A stretch of 21,653 nt of DNA from JAKACA01 sp050010115 (lineage in GTDB: Bacteria > Actinomycetota > Acidimicrobiia > Acidimicrobiales > Bog-793): assembly GCA_050010115.1 (NCBI GenBank), contig JBEKLQ010000068.1, forward strand, positions 1-21,653, given 5' to 3'. This document shows positions 13,625-21,653 of the stretch, piece after piece. Below the pieces are notes generated by a model. That model saw only the letters and a list, made by a program, of their open reading frames with translations, was not told the origin of the DNA and did not search any database. Made by a program: the position numbers and the translations under genes. The stretch's first letter is position 1, and every line of letters begins with the position of its first letter.

Positions 13625-15114
13625 CGGGCTCCCAACGCCTGGAGTAGCGACCGAGCATCGGTTGCTACGACTTCGACTGGCTTCGGCAGCTCGGACAGCT
13701 TGACCCCATCGAGAAACAACCCGTTGGACAGGCAGACGTCCGGCAGCAAGTAGCGGCAGTCGTCCGACCGCGCCGCCAGTACAGCGGCCACGTCGTTCCC
13801 CGCCATCAATCCGGTGACGGCGATGTTGCCGCCAAAGAAGTCGTTGCGGACAGCGACGATCTCGACTTCGTCGCGGCCGACCTCGGCCAGCAGCGGCGCC
13901 AGCACGGCCGCCCCGTACTCGCCCGTGAGGACGGCCGGCGGGCGGAGATCGTGATGGCGCGGCCGCCCGAAGCGGACCGGCGCGGCAACCGCCGTGGCTG
14001 TCCCGCCGCCAGAAGTCGCGTGTCTCGCCGCAATGGAACCGTTGGCCGCTGCCGCGACCGTCGCTGCCGCGAACGCCACTGCCCCGACTGGCTCATCGGC
14101 GGTCCTCGGCGCCCGGTAGCCCTCAGCAGGTGCGCCCTCGACCCACTGGAAGAAACCCGTCGTGTGACCCGCCCGACCCACGAGCTCTCCCGACGAGAGG
14201 CCGAGCAGATCGGCCTCGAACGCCCTGGCCATCCCGATGCCGTTCTCGTGCTGCAGGAAACCGTCGTACTCCTCAGCCGGAGGGAAGGGCACCCCGGCCA
14301 GCAGGTAGTACTCGTCGGCGGCGTACACGAGCCGGCGCCCGATCCCGCGCAGGAAGATCGACTGCCACTCGGCGACCGCCTCGACGACGGCGACAGCCTC
14401 GGAGCAAGTGTGCGCCCGCATGGAGGCCTCGGTGGTGTACCGGCTGATCCCGAGCGGGACGAGCGCAGCGGTCGCGAGATCGGGGAATCGATCCAGCAGT
14501 CCCGCGAGCGTGTCCTGCAGGACGGCGCCGTCGTTGACACCAGGACAGACGACCACCTGGCCGTGCACCTCGATGCCGTGGTCCAGCAGCAACCGCAGCC
14601 ACCGCAGCGAGAGCGCTCCCCGCTTGTTGCGCAGCAGCCGGGCCCGTACATCGGGGTCGGTGGCGTGGATCGACACGTACAGCGGGGAGAGGTGCTGGTC
14701 GATCACACGCTCCAGATCAGCCTCGGTGAAACGCGTCAAGGTAGTGAAATTCCCATACAGGAACGACAACCGGTAGTCGTCGTCCTTCAGGTACAGGCTG
14801 GAGCGCATGCCCTTCGGCAGCTGGTAGATGAAGCAGAACTCGCAATGGTTGTCGCAGGTCCGCACCTGGTCGAACACCGCGGAAGAGATCTCGGCGCCGA
14901 GCGGCTCCCCAGCTGCTTTGTCCACAGTCACCGCTAGGTCGAGGCCGCCCCGCGACACGTCGAAGTCGACCACCGGTTCGTCGGCGATCAGCTGATACTC
15001 GATGACGTCGCGGGGCACTTGGCCGTTCATCGCGCGAATCTCGTCGCCTGGCAGGAGCCCGGCACGCGACGCCGGGGAGGGATCGGCCACGGCCACCACT
15101 CGTGGTAGTGGCAT
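13621..15114 (-). CDS. DUF512 family PDZ / radical-SAM-like iron-sulfur protein
   Basis: This is a 497-aa protein. Residues about 3-60 form a PDZ-like domain (AGLLPGDEIRAMNG). CDNHCEFC at 87-94 gives a CxxxCxxC cluster motif as in radical SAM enzymes, followed by the barrel region (LYVSIHATDPDVRARLL, HGQVVVCPGVND). The C-terminal DUF512 domain (about 240-490) includes YAADEYYLLAGVPFPPAEEYDGF and the ending LFLDGVKLSELPKPVEVV. An Ala/Gly-rich insert at about 340-380 interrupts it. The family is widely found next to der, as here, yet its reaction is unknown. It overlaps der by 4 bp, so both are co-translated. Confidence 0.9.
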   Translation of the reverse strand: MPLPRVVAVADPSPASRAGLLPGDEIRAMNGQVPRDVIEYQLIADEPVVDFDVSRGGLDLAVTVDKAAGEPLGAEISSAVFDQVRTCDNHCEFCFIYQLPKGMRSSLYLKDDDYRLSFLYGNFTTLTRFTEADLERVIDQHLSPLYVSIHATDPDVRARLLRNKRGALSLRWLRLLLDHGIEVHGQVVVCPGVNDGAVLQDTLAGLLDRFPDLATAALVPLGISRYTTEASMRAHTCSEAVAVVEAVAEWQSIFLRGIGRRLVYAADEYYLLAGVPFPPAEEYDGFLQHENGIGMARAFEADLLGLSSGELVGRAGHTTGFFQWVEGAPAEGYRAPRTADEPVGAVAFAAATVAAAANGSIAARHATSGGGTATAVAAPVRFGRPRHHDLRPPAVLTGEYGAAVLAPLLAEVGRDEVEIVAVRNDFFGGNIAVTGLMAGNDVAAVLAARSDDCRYLLPDVCLSNGLFLDGVKLSELPKPVEVVATDARSLLQALGAR

Positions 15115-15206
15115 TGCCCCAGGTTACAGCCCCTGTCAGCCGCGCCGTGACGGGCGCCGGCTCACGGCCTCCCATAGCGTGGCCAAGCGCCGTTAGCGTC
15201 GTAGCC

Positions 15207-16247
15207 ATGCGGGTCACGAAGGTGCGGTTGGCAGAGCCGAGGGGTTTCTGTGCGGGAGTCGAGATGGCGATCAAAGCCCTCGACTGGATGGTACGGGTCT
15301 TCGAGCCGCCGGTGTACTGCTACCACGAGATCGTCCACAACCGGATCGTCGTCGAGGAGTTCGAGCGGCGCGGCGTCATCTTCGTGGACGACGTCTCCGC
15401 AGTGCCGGCCGGGGCACCGGTCATGCTGTCGGCACACGGGTCAGCCCCCGAAGTCGAGGCTGCTGCCGCCACCCACGGCCGGGTCGTCGTCGACGCGTGC
15501 TGCCCGCTCGTGACGAAAGTGCATCACGAGATGAAGGTCCGTGCTCGCAAGGGATACACGATCCTCTACGTCGGTCATGAGGGTCACGAGGAGGCGATCG
15601 GCACGATGGCCGTCGCTCCGGCCGCCGCGCACCTCGTGGAGAGCGACGCCGACGTTGAGGCAGCCGCCGCCAGGCTGCCGGCCGACACGCCGGTCGCTTT
15701 GCTCGCTCAGACGACGCTCGCACATGAGGAGTGGATCGGGCTCGTGGACGCCGCCCGGGCCCGTTTCCCTGACTTGTGGATGCCTGGGCGCTCCGACCTG
15801 TGTTACGCGACAACGAATCGGCAGGCGGCCATGCGCGAGCTGGCGCCGAGCTGTGACGCCGTCGTCGTGGTGGGATCGTCAAACTCGTCCAACACCTTGG
15901 CGCTCGCCAAAGTGGCTTCGGCGACCTGTCCCCGCGTGGTCCGGGTCAACTCCCCTGACGAGCTCCCAGAGGATCTGGCCGGAACTGTCGGGGTCACCGC
16001 TGGGGCGTCGGCACCGGACTGGCTCGTTCAACAGATCATCGCCCGGCTCGCCCCTCGCGACGGTGTGGAGATCGTGCACGTGACCGACGAGGACGAGTAC
16101 TTCCCTCCCCCGCCGGAGCTGCGTGACGTGCTGCGCGCTGCCGCAGCGGCGCTGTCGTTGGCCTTTGGTTCGCCCGTCGACGAGACGCCGCCGACCGCCG
16201 GCGATCGGTCGATCTCGGCCGCCGAGGTGCTCAGGCCGACTGCCTGA
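15207..16247 (+). CDS. ispH: 4-hydroxy-3-methylbut-2-enyl diphosphate reductase
   Basis: This 346-aa protein catalyses the last step of the MEP pathway, reducing HMBPP to IPP and DMAPP with a [4Fe-4S] cluster. The three cluster cysteines are in RGFCAGVE (about 12), DACCPLVTK (about 96) and DLCYATTNRQ (about 197). The family motifs HEIVHN, SAHG, GHEGHEE, TTNRQ and GSSNSSNT are all present. I chose the ATG at 15207 because MRVTKVRLAEPRGFCAG is the conserved N-terminus; an upstream in-frame extension has no homology. The gene runs opposite to its neighbours, is divergent from the DUF512 gene across 92 bp, and its 3' end overlaps the remains of the MFS gene by 17 bp. Confidence 0.97.
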   Translation: MRVTKVRLAEPRGFCAGVEMAIKALDWMVRVFEPPVYCYHEIVHNRIVVEEFERRGVIFVDDVSAVPAGAPVMLSAHGSAPEVEAAAATHGRVVVDACCPLVTKVHHEMKVRARKGYTILYVGHEGHEEAIGTMAVAPAAAHLVESDADVEAAAARLPADTPVALLAQTTLAHEEWIGLVDAARARFPDLWMPGRSDLCYATTNRQAAMRELAPSCDAVVVVGSSNSSNTLALAKVASATCPRVVRVNSPDELPEDLAGTVGVTAGASAPDWLVQQIIARLAPRDGVEIVHVTDEDEYFPPPPELRDVLRAAAAALSLAFGSPVDETPPTAGDRSISAAEVLRPTA

Positions 16248-17358
16248 CCTTGATCTCGGCAGCCAACTCGCGAGCCACCTGGTCCACGGGAAAGCGACCC
16301 GATACGCCGCGCCAGAGCAGGCTGAGCAGCCCGACGCCGAGGAAGATCGCGCCCGCCGCGCTCACGAACGGCAGCCATGCACCGCGAACATCGAACCGGC
16401 GACCGCTGCTGCCACCGCCGTCGCGGCGGTCTGCGCCGAAGCAGCCGCACCCTGGGCCCGTCCGAGCTCCCAAGACCGGACCCACTGAGCGAGCTGAGCC
16501 GCCTCGGCGGGAGTGCCGACGGCCACGAGCACCGCCTCGACGGAGCCGAGGCCAATCAGGAGCGGGACGCTCCCGATGAACCGATACAGCGTCGCGAAGA
16601 CTGCAGAGCCCGCCATCGCGAAGGCGACGAGATACCGCCGGTCGAAGTGATCCACGAGCCAGCCGCCGGGGAACGACATAACGGCGAACGGGAAGGCGAA
16701 CAGCGTCCACGACAATCCGATCTCCCATGCCGTCGCCCCCTTCCTGCCAGCAGCAAGCTCCAGCACACCTCGTAGACGCCGACCACGAGTCCCACGGTTG
16801 CGAACGCGACCAGGACACCCAGTAACGACCGGTTGCGCCAGAGCCGGAGCCGAGTGCCTGTGGGCTCGTGCTCGGCGGTAGCGGGCCGGCGCTTTGGAAG
16901 GAACAGCACGATCGGGACGATGGCGATCAACGATGCTCCGGCCGCCACGAGGAAGACCCAGCGCATGCCGGCGACGCCGGCAAAGCCGCCGATGAACGGG
17001 CCGATAGCCATCGCGATCGTCCTCGCTCCGTAGAAGGACCCGAAGGCTCGCCCTCTATGGGATGCAGGTACGACTTCGGCGATCGTGGCGGCGTTTGCCA
17101 CGTCCACGACGCCGGCGCCGGCGCCTTGCAGCGCCCGCAGCAGGAGCGCGGCAGCAAAGAACGACGCCATGGTGATGCCGACCAGCGTCACCGACGAGCC
17201 TCGGTGTCGCAGGTAGACGGGGAGCGGCGGCAGTACGGCGGTCGCCCCGCACCACTCGGTGAACGCCGACGCCGAGAGCGCCAGGACAACCCGCCGTGCG
17301 GAGCGGGCGGCGGCGGGCTCGAGCTTGGCTGCCGGTGTGTTGCCGGATCAGTTGTCAC
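16231..17358 (-). pseudogene. MFS transporter, multiply frameshifted
   Basis: Conceptual joining of three minus-strand frames gives a twelve-helix MFS permease. From about 17300 to 16760 comes RRVVLALSASAFTEWCG through RALQGAGAGVVDVANAATI and RTIAMAIGPFIGGFAGVAG to GVYEVCWSLLLAG. From about 16760 to 16375, in another frame, comes GATAWEIGLSWTLFAFPFAV to GSMFAVHG. In a third frame, AWLPFVSAAGAIFLGVGLLSL runs to a stop at 16231. The natural start is probably the GTG at 17358, overlapping the TetR stop (GTGA), which needs one more shift near 17290-17350. This makes about three frameshifts in 1.1 kb. RALQGAGAG resembles motif C-type exporters, so it was probably a drug efflux pump. Decay is more likely than sequencing error because neighbouring genes are intact. 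Confidence 0.8.
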
Positions 17359-17792
17359 GTCCGTGCCGCCTCCCGGATGAGGCTACGCAACTCCTCGGCT
17401 AGCTCCCGGCGCCGCTCGCTGGGCAGCGGGGCGAGCCCGAATAGGTCGCAGAGCCACAATCCGTCGGTCGCGTAGCGGACGACGGTCGCCAGCACACGAT
17501 CCACACCGTCGTTCTCCACGGCGGCCTGCCAGCAGGCAAAACGATCCCTGAGCGGCGCCAGCAATTCCGGGTCGGAGGCGACTCTTGCGAGCAGTGCGCT
17601 GCCGAGGCGCCGGTCGCGGGGATCGCTCGGCTCGTCGGCAGGCTGCACGGTGGCCTCGACGTAGGCGCGGATGAACGCGCCGGGCTCGCCGCTGTAGGCA
17701 TCGAACCGCTCGAGGTCCGCATCAAAGGTGAGGACGAACTGCTCGACCATGGCCGTCACCAGCGCCGCCCTCGACGGGAAGTGATAGAGCAC
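17355..17792 (-). pseudogene. TetR-family regulator lacking a usable start
   Basis: The frame from 17792 (GTG) encodes 145 aa starting in the middle of a TetR DNA-binding domain: LYHFPSRAALVTAMVEQF is the last helix of the HTH and the start of the ligand domain. The missing part, AAIRDGVSHLTLDSAAAEANLSKGGV, is present in the same frame upstream to about 17867, but there is no ATG, GTG or TTG there before the plsC stop at 17918, and helix 1 is not recognisable. The gene is therefore truncated or frameshifted at its 5' end, or uses a non-standard start. It overlaps the MFS remnant by 4 bp, the usual pairing of an efflux pump with its repressor. Confidence 0.7.
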
Positions 17793-17917
17793 TCCCCCCT
17801 TGCTCAGGTTCGCCTCGGCGGCTGCGGAGTCGAGCGTGAGGTGGGAGACGCCATCGCGGATGGCCGCCGGCCAGCCGCCGGACCGGGTGCCAGACCAGTC
17901 GCGGGCTGGCGATCTGC

Positions 17918-18730
17918 CTACACGACTTTCGCCCTCCGCCGAGCGTCGTCGAAGGCCTGCTGGATCCCGGCAGCCACTTGGTCGGAGAACTCCTTAGTGG
18001 CGCGCCGGGAGACCCGGACAGGCCGCTTCTTCCCTGCTTCGTCCCCGCCCTCACCGGACTCGCGGGCGCCTTCGGCTGCTGGGGCTACGGATGCTGCGCC
18101 GGCGGATGCGGCTGCGGCGGCGGATGCGGCTGCGGCCTGCGCACGGCCGCCGATCTCGGTGCCGCTCAGGGGCGGCCAGATCGGCTTGCCGATGACCACA
18201 ACGACGCGCCGTGGCCGCGGGATCGTCGAGCCGCGCGGCATCGACTGCTCGCTGCCTCCGATCCCGACTGGGACCACGGGCACGCCGGCTCGCACCGCCA
18301 GATATGCCACGCCCTCGCGCAGGTCGATCACTTCGCGTCCTGAGCGGCGGGTGCCTTCCGGGAACATGACGAGGGGTTCCCCACCGGCGAGCACCGCCCG
18401 ACAGCGCTCCAGCGCCTCCCGGTCCGCACCGGACCGGTTCACCGGGAACACCCCGAGCGCCTCGAGCATCCGCCCGGCGAGCTTCGACTTCCAGATCTCG
18501 GCCTTGGCGATGTAACGAAGGCGGCGCGTGGTCACGCGGGCGACGATCAGCCAGTCGACGTAGGAGCGGTGGACCGGGGCGACGAGAAACGCTCCCTCAG
18601 TCGGCAAATTCTCCTTCCCGATGACACGGCCCGGCAGGTACAAACGAGAAAGGCCGACGGCGATGCCGCGGGTCACCCGGTACAGCAGGATCTCGCCGCG
18701 TGTGGGCGGCGGTGAGGGAGTCCAGCTCAC
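17918..18730 (-). CDS. plsC: 1-acyl-sn-glycerol-3-phosphate acyltransferase (PlsC-like)
   Basis: This 270-aa membrane-associated acyltransferase makes phosphatidic acid from lysophosphatidic acid. The catalytic HxxxxD motif is HRSYVD (about 54-59), and FPEGTRRSG (about 123-131) is the glycerophosphate-binding motif; VPVVPVGIGG follows. Residues about 198-235 are an Ala-rich insert, and the C-terminus is basic. The GTG start overlaps the cmk stop (GTGA), indicating coupled translation. The acyl donor and exact acceptor cannot be told. Confidence 0.88.
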   Translation of the reverse strand: MSWTPSPPPTRGEILLYRVTRGIAVGLSRLYLPGRVIGKENLPTEGAFLVAPVHRSYVDWLIVARVTTRRLRYIAKAEIWKSKLAGRMLEALGVFPVNRSGADREALERCRAVLAGGEPLVMFPEGTRRSGREVIDLREGVAYLAVRAGVPVVPVGIGGSEQSMPRGSTIPRPRRVVVVIGKPIWPPLSGTEIGGRAQAAAASAAAAASAGAASVAPAAEGARESGEGGDEAGKKRPVRVSRRATKEFSDQVAAGIQQAFDDARRRAKVV

Positions 18731-19404
18731 AGGTGCGACAACACCTCCTCGACCACGTCATCGACCGATCGCCCGGTCGTGTCCACCACGATCGCACCCT
18801 CGGCGATCATAAGGGGGGATACGGCACGGGACGAGTCCAGGTCGTCACGCCTCGATATCGCTGCCTCGGTCGCGCCGGCAGTGGCTTCATTGGCGATGGC
18901 CGGCGACCCCGCGTGCTGGATCGCCCGCCGCCGCGCCCGTTCGTCGGGGTCCGCGGTCAGATACACCTTCACCGTCGCACCGGGGGCCACAACACTGCCG
19001 ATGTCCCGACCCTCCACGACGCCACCGACATGAGCCTCGATCCAGGACCGCTGCCTTTGCACGAGCTCGGCACGCACGGCGGGGTGCGCTGCCACGGCCG
19101 ACACGACAGCGTCCACCTCCGGAGTCCGGATCGCCGCCGACACGTCCTCGCCGTTGAGCACGATGGCGTCACCGACCTCGAGCGTCATCTCCCGCGCCAG
19201 GCCGGCGCACGCCTCGTCGTCGGCGAGATCGATGCCCGAGCGCATGGCAAGGAGTGTGACCGCCCGGTACATCGCACCGGTGTCGAGTCTCCGCAGGCCC
19301 AACCGGGCGGCCAAGGCGGTTGCCACAGTCGACTTGCCGGATCCGGCCGGCCCGTCGATGGCGATGACGCTTCCACCAGCGGGAGGAGAGCCGCAGACCG
19401 TCAC
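18727..19404 (-). CDS. cmk: Cytidylate kinase
   Basis: This 225-aa P-loop kinase phosphorylates CMP and dCMP. Evidence is the P-loop IAIDGPAGSGKSTVA near the N-terminus, LDTGAMYRAVTLLAMRSGID, the GRDIGSVV motif, and the lid region with LTADPDERARRRA. The start is taken as the GTG at 19404, because it overlaps the tyrA stop as GTGA; a GTG six codons upstream is also possible. It is followed by plsC with another 4-bp overlap, the common actinobacterial arrangement. Confidence 0.95.
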   Translation of the reverse strand: MTVCGSPPAGGSVIAIDGPAGSGKSTVATALAARLGLRRLDTGAMYRAVTLLAMRSGIDLADDEACAGLAREMTLEVGDAIVLNGEDVSAAIRTPEVDAVVSAVAAHPAVRAELVQRQRSWIEAHVGGVVEGRDIGSVVAPGATVKVYLTADPDERARRRAIQHAGSPAIANEATAGATEAAISRRDDLDSSRAVSPLMIAEGAIVVDTTGRSVDDVVEEVLSHL

Positions 19405-20483
19405 GCGTCCTCCGTCGTCCACGACACCCGGTAGCCATGGTCCCGCAAGGGCGTCACGACCGCTTCGACTGCGGCCGCGTCGATGACGAGCACGAGCACG
19501 CCGCGAGGTCCCTCGGCGGAGTGGGCGATCTCGAGGTCGTAGATGTTCACGCCGAGCTCGCCGGCGAGCGTGGTCACCTCGGCGAGGACTCCAGGGCGGT
19601 CGGGAACCACGACGCGTAGCTCCGCTACCACCGTCGGGCGCAGGCCCCGGGGTGGGAGGTTGCGGCGAGAGGAGCGGGCGGTTTCGAGGAGGGCTACGAG
19701 CGAGGAACGATCACCGTCCGCGACGATGCGGCGCACCTCGCCGAGGCGATCGATCAGGCGGTCGAGCACCGGCAAGATGGCGCCGGCGTTGTCGCGGCAG
19801 ATGTCGGGCCAGATCGCGGGAGAACCGGCCGCGATGCGCGTCATGTCACGAAACCCGCCCGCCGCCAACCTCATCAGCGCCGCATGATCGAGCGAGGACT
19901 CCCCCGCAAGGCTCATGAGCGTCGCAGACGTGAGGTGGGGCACGTGCGAGATCACGGCGACCAGCTCGTCGTGGCGGTCTGCCGCCAGCGCCACCACGTC
20001 GGCTCCGAGTGATGCGATGACCGATTGGAGAGTGGTGAACGCCGCCGGGTCGGTGTGCTCCGTGGGCGTGAGCACCCAGGTGGCGCCCACGAACAGCTCG
20101 GGGTCGGCGCCGTCGGGGCCTTCCTGCTCGGAGCCGGCCATCGGGTGCCCGGCGACAAACCGGGGGTGAGCGAGCTCCGAGACGATCGGCCCCTTCACCC
20201 CCGCCACATCGGTGACGATCAGGTTGTCGCCTCCGGTAGCGAGCAGTTCGCGGGCTACCGGCACGACCGCCGATGCCGGCGTCGCCACGAAGGCGATGTC
20301 TGCCTGGTCGTCATGGCCGACGCGGTCGATCACGCCAAGCTCGGCCGCCCGGGCTGCCCGGATCTCGTCGCGGTCCGATCCCGTGACCTGCCAACCACGA
20401 GCCCGTAGGCCGCCGGCGATCGAGGCACCCACAAGGCCAAGGCCCACCACCTGGGCGCGTCGTGTCAGGGGGGTGGCAGGCAT
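19401..20483 (-). CDS. tyrA: Prephenate dehydrogenase with C-terminal ACT domain
   Basis: This 360-aa protein works in tyrosine biosynthesis, oxidatively decarboxylating prephenate (arogenate is possible) with NAD(P). The Rossmann motif GLGLVGAS is at about 14-21, VTDVAGVKGPI follows the cofactor domain, then AGHPMAGSEQEG and SHVPHLTSA, with the conserved catalytic-site histidines. An ACT domain (LRVVVPDRPGVLAEVTTLAGELGVNI) fills the last about 75 residues and probably senses an amino acid. The ATG at 20483 gives the canonical start; a longer frame runs into the minisatellite and is not credible. It is the first gene of the tyrA-cmk-plsC chain. Confidence 0.93.
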   Translation of the reverse strand: MPATPLTRRAQVVGLGLVGASIAGGLRARGWQVTGSDRDEIRAARAAELGVIDRVGHDDQADIAFVATPASAVVPVARELLATGGDNLIVTDVAGVKGPIVSELAHPRFVAGHPMAGSEQEGPDGADPELFVGATWVLTPTEHTDPAAFTTLQSVIASLGADVVALAADRHDELVAVISHVPHLTSATLMSLAGESSLDHAALMRLAAGGFRDMTRIAAGSPAIWPDICRDNAGAILPVLDRLIDRLGEVRRIVADGDRSSLVALLETARSSRRNLPPRGLRPTVVAELRVVVPDRPGVLAEVTTLAGELGVNIYDLEIAHSAEGPRGVLVLVIDAAAVEAVVTPLRDHGYRVSWTTEDA

Positions 20484-20514
20484 AGGCGCCGAGCCTAATG
20501 GGTCGCCCCGGTGC

Positions 20515-20645
20515 CCTTCGCCGCCCCGGTGCCCTTCGCCGCCCCGGTCAGCCTTCGCCGCCAGCATCAGCCTTCGCCGCCCCGGTCAGCCTTCGCCGCC
20601 CCGGTCAGCCTTCGCCGCCCCGGTCAGCCTTCGCCGCCGGCGTCG
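20515..20645. repeat. 19-bp minisatellite between rluB and tyrA
   Basis: Seven units begin with CCTTCG at 20515, 20533, 20552, 20571, 20590, 20609 and 20628. Spacing is 19 bp, except 18 for the first pair. On the minus strand a unit reads CTGACCGGGGCGGCGAAGG. The fourth interval carries AGCAT in place of CCCGG, and the first two units have GC in place of CAG. As 19 is not a multiple of three, the array is noncoding. It occupies the region just upstream of tyrA and may influence its expression or simply vary by slippage. Confidence 0.9.
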
Positions 20646-20646
20646 G

Positions 20647-20685
20647 TGTCACGGAAACTCTGCACTGTGCCGAGTACACGTGACA
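20647..20685. terminator. Stem-loop downstream of rluB
   Basis: TGTCACG at 20647-20653 pairs with CGTGACA at 20679-20685; after a 3x3 internal loop, ACTC (20657-20660) pairs with GAGT (20672-20675). It begins about 31 bp beyond the rluB stop on the minus strand, ahead of the minisatellite and tyrA. No T-run is present. It is a plausible weak terminator for the scpB-rluB unit. Confidence 0.4.
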
Positions 20686-20716
20686 GCGATGCCACAAGGA
20701 AGCCCCGCCATCCTGG

Positions 20717-21508
20717 CTACCCGTCGTCGAGGGGCACGCGATCTGCCTGCGCGGCCGCCCGTCGCTCCGCCCGCGTCGGAGGCCGGGGCGTGGCGGCTCG
20801 CGCAAGCTCGCGCACTTCCTCAGCATCCAGCTCCCGCCACTCCCCCGGCCGGAGCCGGCGGTCACTGACGGGGCCGATTCGCGTCCGCACGAGCCGGACG
20901 ACGGGGTGGCCGACCGCCTCGCACATGCGGCGGACCTGCCGGTTGCGACCTTCGTTGATCACGATGCGCAGCACACCCGCCGACAGGAGCGACACCCGGG
21001 CAGGGCTCGTCGGCCCGTCGGACAGGACGACCCCTTCGCGAAGCGCCCGCACCGCCCGGGGCGACGGCAGGCCTCGCACCTCCGCGAGGTACTCCTTCTC
21101 GACACCGTGACTCGGGTGCGCCAGCAACTGAGTGAGGACACCGTCATTCGTGAGGATGAGGAGGCCCTCGGTGCCGACGTCCAAGCGGCCGACCGAGAAC
21201 ACCCGCGGTTCGGGCGGGACGAGATCCAGCACGGTGGGCCGGCCCTCGGGGTCCGAAGCCGTCGTCAAGACCCCCTCCGGTTTGTTCAGGAGGTAGTACA
21301 CCAGCCCCGGCAGGACACCGACGGGCACTGAGTCGACCTCGATCTGGTCGTGCGTGACGTCGACCCGGCGACCCAGCTCGGCTTCGACCCCGTTGACCGT
21401 GACTCGACCATCACTGATCAGCTCTTCGCAGATCCTCCGGCTCCCGAAGCCGGCCCTCGCCAGCACCTTCTGCAGCCGCTCGCCCTCGGGCGGCGGCCCG
21501 AGCGCCAC
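20717..21508 (-). CDS. rluB: 23S rRNA pseudouridine synthase (RluB type)
   Basis: This 263-aa protein isomerises a uridine in 23S rRNA. An S4 RNA-binding domain lies at about 10-57 (RLQKVLARAGFGSRR, VTVNG). The catalytic domain follows, with YYLLNKPEGVLTT, the catalytic aspartate D110 in GRLDVGTEGLLILTNDG, and the EGRNRQVRRMCEAVGHPV motif typical of the RsuA/RluB/RluE group. The GTG start at 21508 directly follows the scpB stop, so the two are co-transcribed, as is usual in Gram-positive bacteria. The exact target uridine is assumed from family and context. Confidence 0.92.
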   Translation of the reverse strand: MALGPPPEGERLQKVLARAGFGSRRICEELISDGRVTVNGVEAELGRRVDVTHDQIEVDSVPVGVLPGLVYYLLNKPEGVLTTASDPEGRPTVLDLVPPEPRVFSVGRLDVGTEGLLILTNDGVLTQLLAHPSHGVEKEYLAEVRGLPSPRAVRALREGVVLSDGPTSPARVSLLSAGVLRIVINEGRNRQVRRMCEAVGHPVVRLVRTRIGPVSDRRLRPGEWRELDAEEVRELARAATPRPPTRAERRAAAQADRVPLDDG

Positions 21509-21653
21509 TCAGGCCTCGGGGTCAGGACGGAGCGCCTGCTCCAGCATCTCCACCGTGGTGGCAGGAGGTACGAACTCGGCTAGCGCTGGCAGCTCCTCGA
21601 GGGAGTCCAGTCCCAACCGCTCGAGAAACCCACTCGTCGTCCCGAACAACACC
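21509..21653 (-). CDS. scpB: C-terminal part of segregation and condensation protein ScpB
   Basis: The last 47 codons are visible, from VLFGTTSGFLERLGLDSL through EELPALAEFVPP to the stop at 21509. FGTTxxFLERLGLxSLEELPxLAEF is the conserved end of ScpB, the winged-helix subunit that binds ScpA and SMC in chromosome condensation. The rest lies right of the window. It is immediately followed by rluB with no gap. Confidence 0.9.
   Translation of the reverse strand, partial: VLFGTTSGFLERLGLDSLEELPALAEFVPPATTVEMLEQALRPDPEA

Noticed and set aside
12317..13703. Long plus-strand frames opposite der
   Set aside because: They are antisense shadows of the intact der gene without any recognisable domain.
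20515..20645. CRISPR array
   Set aside because: The units are contiguous with no unique spacers and no cas genes are present.

Overview
The window is GC-rich bacterial DNA that reads as an actinobacterium. The order scpB-rluB-tyrA-cmk-plsC ... ispH / DUF512-der and the actinobacterial-type acyl-CoA carboxylase beta subunit support this. An acidimicrobial lineage would fit, but that is inference and no rRNA or marker phylogeny is available here. It has two very different parts.

Left part, about 1-8800: the right-hand end of an integrated mobile element. A leftward operon starts at about 6524 with a small excisionase-type HTH protein. It is coupled by an ATGA overlap to a 720-aa TOPRIM primase/ATPase. 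Next come a 343-bp intergenic block with ten exact copies of the 9-mer GCGGACGGT (both orientations), a ParB/HTH/DNA-methyltransferase fusion, a 301-bp gap with an inverted pair of 11-mers, a MoxR-like AAA+ ATPase with an N-terminal winged helix, and the first codons of one more gene running off the left edge. Divergent from the operon is a remarkable 684-aa protein made of six XRE-type helix-turn-helix domains interleaved with four predicted winged-helix-like segments. About 120 bp past its stop is a clean 5' half of a tRNA-Pro(GGG) gene that breaks in the 3' strand of the anticodon stem. I read this as the chromosomal junction of the element. No integrase is visible, so it should lie left of the window if the element is intact.

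Right part, about 8805-21653: ordinary chromosome. Rightward are a SnoaL/SgcJ-like small protein, an FmdB-type zinc ribbon and ispH. Leftward are two chains of genes linked by 4-bp stop/start overlaps: DUF512 radical-SAM protein > der > acyl-CoA carboxylase beta > tail-anchored hypothetical, and tyrA > cmk > plsC. The rluB gene and the 3' end of scpB lie upstream. Between plsC and ispH sit a start-less TetR gene and a multiply frameshifted MFS exporter, apparently a decaying regulator/efflux pair. A 19-bp minisatellite fills much of the rluB-tyrA gap.

The best candidate for something undescribed is the tandem XRE/winged-helix protein together with the 9-mer array on the same element. The protein could be a multi-site DNA reader acting as repressor, replication or partition factor. 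This link is hypothesis only.
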